The position numbers and the translations under genes are program-made. Positions 16,754-24,134 of a stretch of DNA of 44,066 bases are shown here, piece after piece. The DNA is from Bacteroidales bacterium UBA755 (GTDB lineage Bacteria > Bacteroidota > Bacteroidia > Bacteroidales > UBA932), in contig DBKH01000077.1 of NCBI GenBank assembly GCA_002297815.1, forward strand, positions 1 to 44,066, written 5' to 3'. Within the stretch, counting starts at the first letter, position 1. Every line of letters begins with the position of its first letter. The notes under the pieces were generated by a model. That model searched no databases. It saw only the letters and a list, made by a program, of their open reading frames with translations, and had not been told where the DNA came from.

Positions 16754-17641
16754 ATGGAAGAAAATGTCATCATTTGCGATCATCTCACCCATTATTACGG
16801 TAAACGATGCATCTACTCGGACCTTAGTTTTACCGTAAAGAAAGGGACAATCACCGGGCTTCTTGGCAAGAACGGAACCGGCAAGACCACCACAATCAAC
16901 ATCCTTATGGGCTACCTGAAGCCTACTTCCGGACGCTGCACCGTGTTCGGAGAAGATGCCTCGAACATCAGCCCTGACACCAGAGCGAGAATCGCCCTGC
17001 TGCTGGAAGGTCATATTCAGTACTCATTCATGACCATCGAGCAGATTGAGAAGTTCTACTCTAAATTCTACCCGAAATGGAACAAGGAGGCCTACTATGA
17101 ACTGATGTCAAGGCTGAAAGTGGCACCAGGTCAAAGAATATCCAACATGAGCAACGGGCAAAAGTCTCAGGTGGCGCTAGGTCTGATACTGGCGCAGAAC
17201 GCAGACCTGCTCGTGCTAGACGATTTCTCCCTTGGACTTGACCCTGGCTACAGGCGGTTGTTCATTGAATATCTTCGTGATTATGCAAAGTCAGAGGGAA
17301 AGACAGTTTTCATGACCTCTCACATCATCCAGGACGTTGAGAAACTGGTGGACGACTGCATCATCATGGACTACGGCAAGATCCTGTTCCACGACAAGAT
17401 TGGAGTGCTTACTGGAAGCCTTGTGAAATACACCTACCTGAACGGTGGTTCCACCAAGATGCCGTCCGCTGATTTCATCCTGCATCCTTCCGAGTACAGA
17501 GGCAGGACAGAGTTCTATTCCTTTGCCCCGAAAGACAAGATCCTTTCTGAACTGAAGGCCGATGGCATCGACACGGAAACCCTGAAAGCCGAAGAAATGA
17601 ATTTGGAAGACGCCTTCATCGGCCTTACAGGAAAATATTAA
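16754..17641 (+). CDS. ABC transporter ATP-binding protein
   Basis: A 295-residue ABC ATPase. I start at ATG 16754 (MEENVIICDH); a TTG 6 nt upstream is the only longer option. Walker A is GKNGTGKT (38-45), the signature-like loop is NMSNGQKSQ (in place of LSGGQ), and the Walker B region reads LLVLDDFSLGLDP. The usual catalytic Glu after the Walker B Asp is therefore Asp, and the following Pro-Thr is Phe-Ser. The switch histidine is in MTSHIIQDVEKL. It pairs with the permease 4 bp downstream. The export-type (CcmA/drug) arrangement, without a solute-binding protein, suggests export or membrane remodelling. It is divergent from the TonB-receptor operon. Confidence 0.9.
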   Translation: MEENVIICDHLTHYYGKRCIYSDLSFTVKKGTITGLLGKNGTGKTTTINILMGYLKPTSGRCTVFGEDASNISPDTRARIALLLEGHIQYSFMTIEQIEKFYSKFYPKWNKEAYYELMSRLKVAPGQRISNMSNGQKSQVALGLILAQNADLLVLDDFSLGLDPGYRRLFIEYLRDYAKSEGKTVFMTSHIIQDVEKLVDDCIIMDYGKILFHDKIGVLTGSLVKYTYLNGGSTKMPSADFILHPSEYRGRTEFYSFAPKDKILSELKADGIDTETLKAEEMNLEDAFIGLTGKY

Positions 17642-17645
17642 TACT

Positions 17646-18317
17646 ATGATAAAATCACTGATCTACAAAGAATGGCTCAAGACAGGTTACATACTCGCCT
17701 GCCTTGCTCTGCTGCTAGCTGGATTCACCGCATACGATTTTCTTGCACTGTCAAAAAACGCGGAACTTCAAGGCTACGGATTCCTTTGGTCTTATGCTGT
17801 AAACAAGAACAGCATCCTAGTCGATAATCTAATTTATCTGCCTGTAATCTGCGGCTTGGTGTTAGCAGTGGCCCAGTTCATCCCAGAAAGTTACCGCAAG
17901 TGCATCAAACTGACCCTTCATCTGCCGTTGCCGCAAGCAAAGACAATAGCGGTAATGCAGGGCTACGGAATAGTCATGTTGTCATTTCTGTTCATAGTGC
18001 AGGCTGTAGCCTTATCCATCTTTCTGAACCACTATCTGGTTGTGGACCTCGTGTGGAGAATACTCTTCTCATTCTTCACGTGGTACTGTGCTGGGCTATG
18101 CGCGTACATCTGGCTGAGCGCGGTATGTCTTGAACCTAAATGGAAGATGAAGTTGGCAGAACTCGTGCTGGCGTTCGCGCTTCTGAGTTCATTCTATCTC
18201 TCACCGCAGTCAATGGCGTACCGCCACGGCATACTGCCAATGTTCGTGGTCACGACACTTCTCGCAACGCTGCTCATTCACTATAGCGTAAGAAGGTTCA
18301 AAGATGGAGTTCAATAA
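17646..18317 (+). CDS. ABC transporter permease-like membrane protein
   Basis: A 223-residue membrane protein with about six hydrophobic segments (near 13-31, 58-78, 100-125, 130-155, 165-185 and 195-213) and a basic C-terminal tail. It has no conserved catalytic motif. Its start is 4 bp after the ABC ATPase and it precedes the DUF4857-type gene by 15 bp, so it is the likely membrane partner of the ATPase. Half-size permeases of this kind dimerise. The transported substrate is not readable. Confidence 0.8.
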   Translation: MIKSLIYKEWLKTGYILACLALLLAGFTAYDFLALSKNAELQGYGFLWSYAVNKNSILVDNLIYLPVICGLVLAVAQFIPESYRKCIKLTLHLPLPQAKTIAVMQGYGIVMLSFLFIVQAVALSIFLNHYLVVDLVWRILFSFFTWYCAGLCAYIWLSAVCLEPKWKMKLAELVLAFALLSSFYLSPQSMAYRHGILPMFVVTTLLATLLIHYSVRRFKDGVQ

Positions 18318-18332
18318 AATATTTATCTAGTT

Positions 18333-19385
18333 ATGAGAAAGTTAGGCAATTTATATTTATCCATTATCGGGGTGCTGTTAGCCATTTGGCTGCTCCCACG
18401 GCTTTACTATATCATCACTGCGGAATCATATTCAACCCCTTTCACCCTCTACAGCTGCACCATCGGAGACTTTGTCTCTCTTAAGGACCGCGCGGGCAAG
18501 GACTTTGTGTTCAACGACACACAAGGTCGTGAGTATGGAGACAGCGTGCTTCCGTTCTTCTATTACCGGGTTCTAAGCAGCAGGAACAATGTACCTGAGG
18601 TCATAAACGGGAAGCAGTTTACAGGAGAAGAAATCGAACGAAACAATATCATTTTCTCAAGTACTCCAAGGGAAGTAAACTCCGAGACTCCCAATGTTTA
18701 CATGCTATTGGAATCAAACCCTCCACGTTTGGAGCTGGAGGATGCTGAATATGCCATGGTAACGCGCAAGGATAGATTCAAGGTTGTCGAAATAGCGACC
18801 AACAAATGCGCGGAAATGCTTGAAACGGCTTTGAACGAAGCCCTTGACTCAATCGGGTTCAAGTTCCCAGCCAAGATAGTGTCGGGCAATCCTAGCACTC
18901 GAAAAGCCTACGATGAAGGCTACATGCTCACTGACGCTGACGGGAAGTTGTTCCATCTCAAACTAGTGGATGGCAAACCATGGGTCGAAAGCATCCGAAC
19001 CGACAACGGGCTGGACATAAAGCATGTTTTCATCACAGAAAATGACAACAAGGCTTCCCTAGCCTACATTTTCGACTCAGAGAACAGGTTCTATGTTCTG
19101 GACAGCCTGAGAAGGATTATCCGCACAGATGTCGTAGCGGATGTCACGAAGCAGGAGGTCCTCCTTGTAGGTGATGTCCTCAACTACACAATTCGGGTAA
19201 GTGACTCACACGGAGAAGATTTCTGGGCTTTGGAAACCGGTAGTCTAAAGACTTTGAAAACCATGCGTCGGGACTATCCAGAGCCGGAAAGCATCAATCT
19301 GTCTAAGTACATCTTCCCTGTCAGACTGGTTCTCAACTCCTCTCTTGACACAAGCATCAAGCCTCGGTTCAAGGTCTTCTCATAG
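18333..19385 (+). CDS. DUF4857-type membrane-anchored protein
   Basis: A 350-residue protein with one N-terminal transmembrane helix (about 6-28, LYLSIIGVLLAIWLLPRLYYI) and a large, mainly beta, probably periplasmic domain. The domain has two similar-looking halves containing repeated blade-like segments (DADGKLFHLKLVDGKPW; DSHGEDFWALETGSLKTL). It matches my recollection of DUF4857 proteins that sit with ABC cassettes in Bacteroides. It is third in the plus-strand cassette. By context it may be the periplasmic subunit of the transporter. No enzymatic motif was seen. Confidence 0.7.
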   Translation: MRKLGNLYLSIIGVLLAIWLLPRLYYIITAESYSTPFTLYSCTIGDFVSLKDRAGKDFVFNDTQGREYGDSVLPFFYYRVLSSRNNVPEVINGKQFTGEEIERNNIIFSSTPREVNSETPNVYMLLESNPPRLELEDAEYAMVTRKDRFKVVEIATNKCAEMLETALNEALDSIGFKFPAKIVSGNPSTRKAYDEGYMLTDADGKLFHLKLVDGKPWVESIRTDNGLDIKHVFITENDNKASLAYIFDSENRFYVLDSLRRIIRTDVVADVTKQEVLLVGDVLNYTIRVSDSHGEDFWALETGSLKTLKTMRRDYPEPESINLSKYIFPVRLVLNSSLDTSIKPRFKVFS

Positions 19386-19459
19386 ATTGGTCTAGGTCTG
19401 AGTGCCAAAAACATGCGTGCTCAGATGAACGTATTGATGTCTGCTTATTGTTTTTTTTG

Positions 19460-19467
19460 TATCTTTG
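19460..19467 (+). promoter_or_regulatory. -7 box (TATCTTTG) upstream of pyrH
   Basis: An exact TAnnTTTG match about 80 bp before pyrH, following a T8 run. A TTG at 19434-19436 is 23 bp upstream, a slightly long spacer. The predicted 5' leader of about 70 nt shows no obvious structure. Confidence 0.55.
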
Positions 19468-19545
19468 TCAGTAAGATGGCTTCGGGAGACGGAAACGTCG
19501 ATGATGGAAGGTCTTGATTAACCATAATTGATTCAGGAAAACACT

Positions 19546-20250
19546 ATGTACAAGAGAGTTTTGCTTAAATTGAGCGGAGAGAGCCTGGGCGGGTCCGTTG
19601 GAAAAGGACTTGATCCTGAGAGCCTGCGGAGATATTCAAAGGAGATTGCGCAGGCAGCTAAGGCTGGACTACAGATTGCCATCGTCAATGGCGGAGGCAA
19701 CATATTCAGAGGCCTTCAGGGGCTTGATAAGGGATTTGACCGCGTTGAGGGGGACAGGATGGGGATGTTGGCGACGGTGATAAACTCTTTGGCTCTCAGT
19801 CAGTTCATTAAGGATGAAGGAGTTAAGGCCGAGGTGTTCTCCGCGACTCCAATGGAACCGCTTGTTCGCTACTACAACCGTGACAATGCTGTCAAGGTGC
19901 TGGAGGATGGTGGCGTAGCCCTTATTGCTGGGGGAACTGGCAGCCCGTTCTTCACAACCGATTCAGGAGCTGCGCTCAGAGCGCTTGAGATTAAAGCTGA
20001 TGTGGTTCTGAAAGGGACACGTGTGGATGGCGTCTATACGGCTGACCCTGAGAAAGATCCTACCGCTGTCAAGTACGATGAATTGACATTCGACGAGGCG
20101 ATGTCCAAGCACCTTAAGGTTCTCGATCAGACCGCTTACGCCCTTTGCAACGATGGGAACATGCCAATCATCGTCTTCGATGTGAACGGTGAGGGCAACC
20201 TGCTGAAATTGGTGAATGGAGAAAAAGTCGGGACGCTTGTTCATAAGTAG
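19546..20250 (+). CDS. pyrH: UMP kinase
   Basis: A 234-residue UMP kinase that phosphorylates UMP to UDP in pyrimidine synthesis. I start at ATG 19546 (MYKRVLLKLSGESLGG); the frame runs on upstream only to TTG 19528. Amino-acid-kinase motifs are clear: KLSGESL near the start, NGGGNIFRG, GDRMGMLATVINSLAL, and GGTGSPFFTTDSGAALRALEI for nucleotide binding. Length is standard. It precedes frr by 54 bp, the common pyrH-frr order (tsf and rpsB are not in this window). Confidence 0.97.
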   Translation: MYKRVLLKLSGESLGGSVGKGLDPESLRRYSKEIAQAAKAGLQIAIVNGGGNIFRGLQGLDKGFDRVEGDRMGMLATVINSLALSQFIKDEGVKAEVFSATPMEPLVRYYNRDNAVKVLEDGGVALIAGGTGSPFFTTDSGAALRALEIKADVVLKGTRVDGVYTADPEKDPTAVKYDELTFDEAMSKHLKVLDQTAYALCNDGNMPIIVFDVNGEGNLLKLVNGEKVGTLVHK

Positions 20251-20304
20251 CAGCCTACTTGGCAATTTGACAGATTATTAAGATAACAATTAACACAATA
20301 CACT

Positions 20305-20874
20305 ATGCTTACAGATAAAGCGAAAGAAATCATCAGCGGAGTGAAGTCCAAAATGGAAGACTCTGTCCTGTTCCTTGAGGAAGATCTCAAGACCTACCGT
20401 GTAGGAAAGGCAAATCCATCCATTCTCAACAATGTGACTGTGGATTACTATGGAGCTCCGACCCCAGTTCCTCAGGTGGCTTCGGTAACAGTTCCTGACG
20501 CAAGGACAATTGCGATTCAGCCTTGGGAAAAGAGCATGATCCCTGTCATTGAGAAAGCAATCATCAATGCCAATCTTGGATTTACCCCTTCTAACAATGG
20601 TGAGGTCATCCGTTGCCCAATCCCTGCTCTCACTGAGGAAAGGCGTAAGGAGCTCATTAAGAAGGCTAAGGCCACAGGCGAGAACATCAAGGTCGCAGTC
20701 CGCAATGCTCGCCGAGACGGAGTGGATGCTCTGAAGAAGGCTGAAAAGGCTGGAGATTTCTCCGAGGATGTGCGTAAGGAAGGCGAGGATGAGATTCAGA
20801 AAATCACTGACATCAAGGTTAAGGACATTGATGAACTCGTCTCAGCAAAGGAAAAGGAGATAATGACCGTCTAA
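20305..20874 (+). CDS. frr: ribosome recycling factor
   Basis: A 189-residue RRF that splits post-termination ribosomes with EF-G. It has the three-helix-bundle and beta-domain sequence pattern (TYRVGKANPSILNNVTVDYYG; PWEKSMIPVIEKAIINANLG; PALTEERRKELIKKAK; VAVRNARRD). Length is standard. After its stop, a weak hairpin (TAGCG/CGCTA near 20889-20918) and a T6 run at 20934-20939 may end the transcript before the aromatic leader region. Confidence 0.97.
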   Translation: MLTDKAKEIISGVKSKMEDSVLFLEEDLKTYRVGKANPSILNNVTVDYYGAPTPVPQVASVTVPDARTIAIQPWEKSMIPVIEKAIINANLGFTPSNNGEVIRCPIPALTEERRKELIKKAKATGENIKVAVRNARRDGVDALKKAEKAGDFSEDVRKEGEDEIQKITDIKVKDIDELVSAKEKEIMTV

Positions 20875-20963
20875 TGAATGTTTTAGGGTAGCGCAAGTGA
20901 TTGTCCTGCCGCTATTCTAGCATATTCATTAAATTTTTTAGTAACATTTTCTCTTGATTTTAC

Positions 20964-20971
20964 TATCTTTG
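20964..20971 (+). promoter_or_regulatory. -7 box (TATCTTTG) of the Phe/Tyr operon
   Basis: An exact TAnnTTTG match that ends 7 nt before the first ATG of the leader peptide. The transcript would begin almost at that ATG, making the leader mRNA nearly leaderless. A -33 element at about 20 bp is not convincing. Confidence 0.6.
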
Positions 20972-20978
20972 CAACGTT

Positions 20979-21038
20979 ATGATGCTAAGCACACGATTTT
21001 ACTCTTTTGGTTTTTATTTCTTTTACCGCAACAAGTAG
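20979..21038 (+). CDS. Phe/Tyr-rich attenuator leader peptide
   Basis: A 19-codon reading frame, MMLSTRFYSFGFYFFYRNK, ending at TAG 21036-21038. Eight of ten consecutive codons (20997-21026) are Phe (TTT/TTC, five) or Tyr (TAC/TAT, three). It sits just after a -7 box and about 55 nt before an intrinsic terminator, upstream of prephenate dehydratase. This is the logic of the enterobacterial pheL leader: slow translation when Phe-tRNA or Tyr-tRNA is scarce would favour the antiterminator. There is no Shine-Dalgarno site, as is usual here, and initiation may be at either of two adjacent ATGs. Function is inferred from composition and position. Confidence 0.8.
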   Translation: MMLSTRFYSFGFYFFYRNK

Positions 21039-21041
21039 AAG

Positions 21042-21102
21042 ACCGGATGAGCATGTGCAAAAGTATTCAGAAATAAGATAGATGAATATACGGCTGTCCG
21101 GT
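21042..21102 (+). promoter_or_regulatory. candidate antiterminator pairing
   Basis: ACCGGA at 21042-21047, just after the leader stop codon, is complementary to TCCGGT at 21097-21102, which is the left arm of the terminator. AGC at 21050-21052 can extend the pairing to GCT at 21093-21095 across a small bulge. The two structures are mutually exclusive. Confidence 0.6.
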
Positions 21103-21126
21103 GTTTTTCCGGGCAGCTTTTATTTT
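21093..21126 (+). terminator. attenuator terminator upstream of pheA
   Basis: GCTGTCCGG (21093-21101) pairs with CCGGGCAGC (21109-21117) over 9 bp with one G-U wobble and a 7-nt loop. TTTTATTTT follows at 21118-21126. It lies wholly upstream of the pheA start at 21146. Confidence 0.85.
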
Positions 21127-21145
21127 ACGAACGAACTTGATGAAT

Positions 21146-21979
21146 ATGACAAAAGTAGCAATTCAAGGCTATCGAGGTTGCTTCCATGAGCAGGCTGCGA
21201 GGGAGTTCTACTCCGCGCGTGGGGAGAAGATTTCCATAGTGGAATGTCCGACTTTCGAAGGACTGTTCAAGGCAGTGGCCTCCGGTGAGGCTCAGGCTGC
21301 TGCGATGGCCATCGAAAACACGATCTCAGGAGGTCTTATCCCCAATTTCGAACTTCTGAGATCCCACACTTACAAGATCAAAGGTGAGGTGTACATCCCC
21401 ATACATCAGAACCTTATGGCGCTGCCCGGACAGGACATCCACGACATTAAGGAGGTGCGTACGCACTACATGGCCATCAACCAGACTCGTCAGTTTTTCG
21501 AGCGCAACTGCCCGTGGATCACGATGGTGGAGTCTGAGGACACGGCCAAAAGCGCTATTGACATCGCGACTGATGGGCTTAAGGGAGTCGGGGCGGTCGC
21601 CTCGGAACTGGCGGCTGAGCAGAATGGTCTGGAGATTCTGGCTCGCAGCATAGAGACGTATAAACAGAATTTTACCCGTTTCCTGATTTTGGATGATGCC
21701 ATCACGGTTCCCCACCGCGAAATCAACAAGGCATCGCTGTGCTTTACCCTGCCGCACAAGCCAGGCTCTCTGGCTCAGGTACTTACAATTCTCTCGTTCT
21801 ACGAGATGAACCTTACCAGAATCCAATCCCTGCCAATTCCTGGTCAAGAGTGGCAGTACTTCTTCTACGCGGACATCAAGTTCGCGACCTATGGCCGCTA
21901 CCGTCAGGCTTTGAGGGCGGTAAGACCCCTGATGGAGGGACTTAACATTTTAGGCGAATATAAATCTTCAATATCATGA
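21146..21979 (+). CDS. pheA: prephenate dehydratase
   Basis: A 277-residue monofunctional prephenate dehydratase converting prephenate to phenylpyruvate. I start at MTKVAIQGYRG; an ATG 6 nt upstream is equally usable, and the longer GTG frame would run through the terminator. The catalytic domain (about 1-180) has the conserved NFTRF motif (TRF) near its end. The ACT domain follows, with KPGSLAQVL and LTRIQSLPIPG in the positions of the Phe-binding GALV and ESRP motifs, so Phe feedback is likely. It lacks a chorismate mutase domain, which is supplied by the last gene of the operon. The stop overlaps the next ATG by 4 nt. Confidence 0.95.
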   Translation: MTKVAIQGYRGCFHEQAAREFYSARGEKISIVECPTFEGLFKAVASGEAQAAAMAIENTISGGLIPNFELLRSHTYKIKGEVYIPIHQNLMALPGQDIHDIKEVRTHYMAINQTRQFFERNCPWITMVESEDTAKSAIDIATDGLKGVGAVASELAAEQNGLEILARSIETYKQNFTRFLILDDAITVPHREINKASLCFTLPHKPGSLAQVLTILSFYEMNLTRIQSLPIPGQEWQYFFYADIKFATYGRYRQALRAVRPLMEGLNILGEYKSSIS

Positions 21980-23178
21980 TCATTGAACCTGCAAAAAGGA
22001 CATTGTCTGTCAAGGAGTATTACTTCTCCCGCAAACAGAAGGAGTTAGATGCGCTGAATGCTGAGCGTACAGCGCGTGGTGAGGACAAAATCATCAGTTT
22101 GGGAATTGGTGCTCCGGACGGGATGCCTCCTAAAGATGCGATTGACGCTTTGGTCGAGGCGGCCCCAAAGCCGGGGAATCACGTGTACCAGAGTTACAAA
22201 GGGCTTCCTGAGTTGCGTCAGGCGTTCGCTGACTGGTACTCACGCTATTACGGTGTAACTCTGAATCCTAACGGTGGCATCCAGCCGCTTGTCGGATCAA
22301 AGGAAGGAATATTCTTGATTTCAATGACGTTCGTAAATCCGGGCGACAAGGTACTGATTCCGGATCCTGGCTATCCAACCTACACTTCGTCTTCAAGATT
22401 GGCGGGTGCGGAGATTGTCACTTACGATCTGAAAGAGGAGAATCATTGGTGGCCTGATTTCGATGCCTTGGAGAAGATGGATCTGGAAGGAGTGAAGGTG
22501 ATGTGGACAAATTATCCGAACATGCCGACCGGAGCGAAGGCCACACCGGAGCTTTACCAGAGGCTAGTGGATTTTGGATTGAAGCACAAGATATTGATAG
22601 TGAATGACAATCCATATTCATTCATCCTTTGTGGGAAGCCGATTTCCATTTTGGCCGCAAAAGGGGCCGAGAAGTGCTGTCTTGAACTGAACTCGCTGAG
22701 CAAGTCGCACAACATGAGCGGTTGGCGAATCGGAATGGTCGGTGGAGATCCGGAGATGATCACCGAGATTTTGAAGGTCAAGAGCCAGATGGACTCTGGA
22801 ATGTTCAAGCCGTTGCAGCTTGCGGGAATCGCGGCTCTGAACCAGAGCCCGGAGTGGTTCGAGGAGCTGAACTCTGAATATGTCCGCAGACGTGTTGCGG
22901 CAGGTCGGATCTTTGACACTCTCGGAGCAACTTATGACCACGACACTGCTGGGTTGTTCCTTTGGGGGCGGGTGCCGTCCAAATACGCGGAAAACGGGAT
23001 GACAGCCAGTGAGGTGATTTCGGAACGCGTTCTGCATCAGGCGGGTGTGTTCATCACTCCGGGATTCATCTTCGGAAAGAACGGTGAGGATTACATCCGC
23101 GTTTCACTTTGCGCGAGGCCGGAAGTACTTGATCGTGCTAACAAAAAAATAGAAGAAGTCATTGATAAGATCATTTAG
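21976..23178 (+). CDS. class I/II PLP aminotransferase of the Phe/Tyr operon
   Basis: A 400-residue fold-type I aminotransferase. The PLP lysine is in SLSKSHNMSGWRIG, the cofactor-binding Asn and Tyr are in the NYPNMPTGA and NDNPYS regions, and the carboxylate-binding Arg is near YIRVSLCA. In this operon it most likely transaminates phenylpyruvate and hydroxyphenylpyruvate, or prephenate, to give Phe and Tyr. Aspartate aminotransferase activity cannot be excluded from sequence alone. The ATGA overlap with pheA implies coupling. A REP-like hairpin separates it from tyrA. Confidence 0.88.
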   Translation: MIIEPAKRTLSVKEYYFSRKQKELDALNAERTARGEDKIISLGIGAPDGMPPKDAIDALVEAAPKPGNHVYQSYKGLPELRQAFADWYSRYYGVTLNPNGGIQPLVGSKEGIFLISMTFVNPGDKVLIPDPGYPTYTSSSRLAGAEIVTYDLKEENHWWPDFDALEKMDLEGVKVMWTNYPNMPTGAKATPELYQRLVDFGLKHKILIVNDNPYSFILCGKPISILAAKGAEKCCLELNSLSKSHNMSGWRIGMVGGDPEMITEILKVKSQMDSGMFKPLQLAGIAALNQSPEWFEELNSEYVRRRVAAGRIFDTLGATYDHDTAGLFLWGRVPSKYAENGMTASEVISERVLHQAGVFITPGFIFGKNGEDYIRVSLCARPEVLDRANKKIEEVIDKII

Positions 23179-23184
23179 ACGAGG

Positions 23185-23249
23185 CACTTCGACAAGGTCA
23201 CTTCGGCAGGCTCAGTGACCGAGTCGAACGGTTGCTGAGCTTGCCGAAG
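23185..23249. repeat. REP-like hairpin between the aminotransferase and tyrA
   Basis: Contains one near copy (23185-23199, CACTTCGACAAGGTC) and then an inverted pair: CTTCGGCAGGCTCAGTGACC (23201-23220) against GGTTGCTGAGCTTGCCGAAG (23230-23249). As RNA this forms a continuous 20-bp stem with three G-U pairs and a 9-nt loop. It is related to the repeats at 3925, 6518 and 33881. No T-run follows. Confidence 0.8.
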
Positions 23250-23277
23250 CAACAAAGCGGTAAACTGTTATAAAAGT

Positions 23278-24132
23278 ATGATAGTAGGAGTAATAGGTCT
23301 GGGCTTGATCGGAGGATCAATGGCCATAGACTTGAAACGCAGAGGCTTTGCCAAGACGGTTCTCGGAGTCGAGGCCGATCCGGTGAACGCTGCAGCAGCC
23401 GAAAAGATGGAGCTGGCCGATGAGATTGTTCCTTTCGAGGAATGTGTCCGCAGAAGTGACATCACTGTGATTGCCATCCCGGTCGGTGCAGCGGTGAAGA
23501 TGCTGCCACAGGTGCTTGACATATTCAAGGAAGAAGGGAACGGGAAGAAAATCGTGATTGACACTTGCTCCACGAAGAGCAACATCGTCCGCGCTGCTCA
23601 TTACCATCCGTTACGTGGCCGCTACGTGGCGACGCATCCGATGGCTGGTACTGAATATTCTGGGCCTTGGGCGGCCATGCCGAACCTCTTCGACGGTCGA
23701 GCTTGCATATTCGCAAATGCTGAAGATTCAGATCCGCATGCGTTGAAAATCGTTGAGGAGCTGTACGATGCGCTGAACATGCGCCCACTTTTCATGAATG
23801 CCGACAGCCACGATGTGCACACCGCCTATGTCTCGCACATCTCGCACGTCACTTCCTTCGCGCTGGCACTTACGGTTCTTGAGAAGGAAAAGGATGAGAA
23901 GCACATTTTTGACCTGGCATCGGGAGGCTTTTCGTCAACCGTGCGTCTAGCCAAAAGTTCCGCTGAGATGTGGACCCCGATTCTGGCACAGAACAGGGAC
24001 AATGTGCTGCATGTTATCGACACGTATCTAGAAAAGATGAGACTGTTCCGAGACGCAATTGCTGACTTTGACGCAGATCGAATCACCGAACTTATTCATG
24101 AAGCTAATAGGATTAAAAAGATTTTGAGATAG
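23278..24132 (+). CDS. tyrA: prephenate dehydrogenase
   Basis: A 284-residue TyrA-type enzyme making 4-hydroxyphenylpyruvate from prephenate with NAD(P). The N-terminal Rossmann motif is GLGLIGGSMAIDLKRRG (8-24). The substrate-binding segment is THPMAGTEYSGP, and the helical dimerisation domain contains HDVHTAYVSHISHVTSFAL. It lacks fused chorismate mutase and ACT domains, so regulation is probably at the operon leader. It follows the REP-like hairpin and ends 2 bp before the DAHP synthase gene. Confidence 0.94.
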   Translation: MIVGVIGLGLIGGSMAIDLKRRGFAKTVLGVEADPVNAAAAEKMELADEIVPFEECVRRSDITVIAIPVGAAVKMLPQVLDIFKEEGNGKKIVIDTCSTKSNIVRAAHYHPLRGRYVATHPMAGTEYSGPWAAMPNLFDGRACIFANAEDSDPHALKIVEELYDALNMRPLFMNADSHDVHTAYVSHISHVTSFALALTVLEKEKDEKHIFDLASGGFSSTVRLAKSSAEMWTPILAQNRDNVLHVIDTYLEKMRLFRDAIADFDADRITELIHEANRIKKILR

Positions 24133-24134
24133 TT

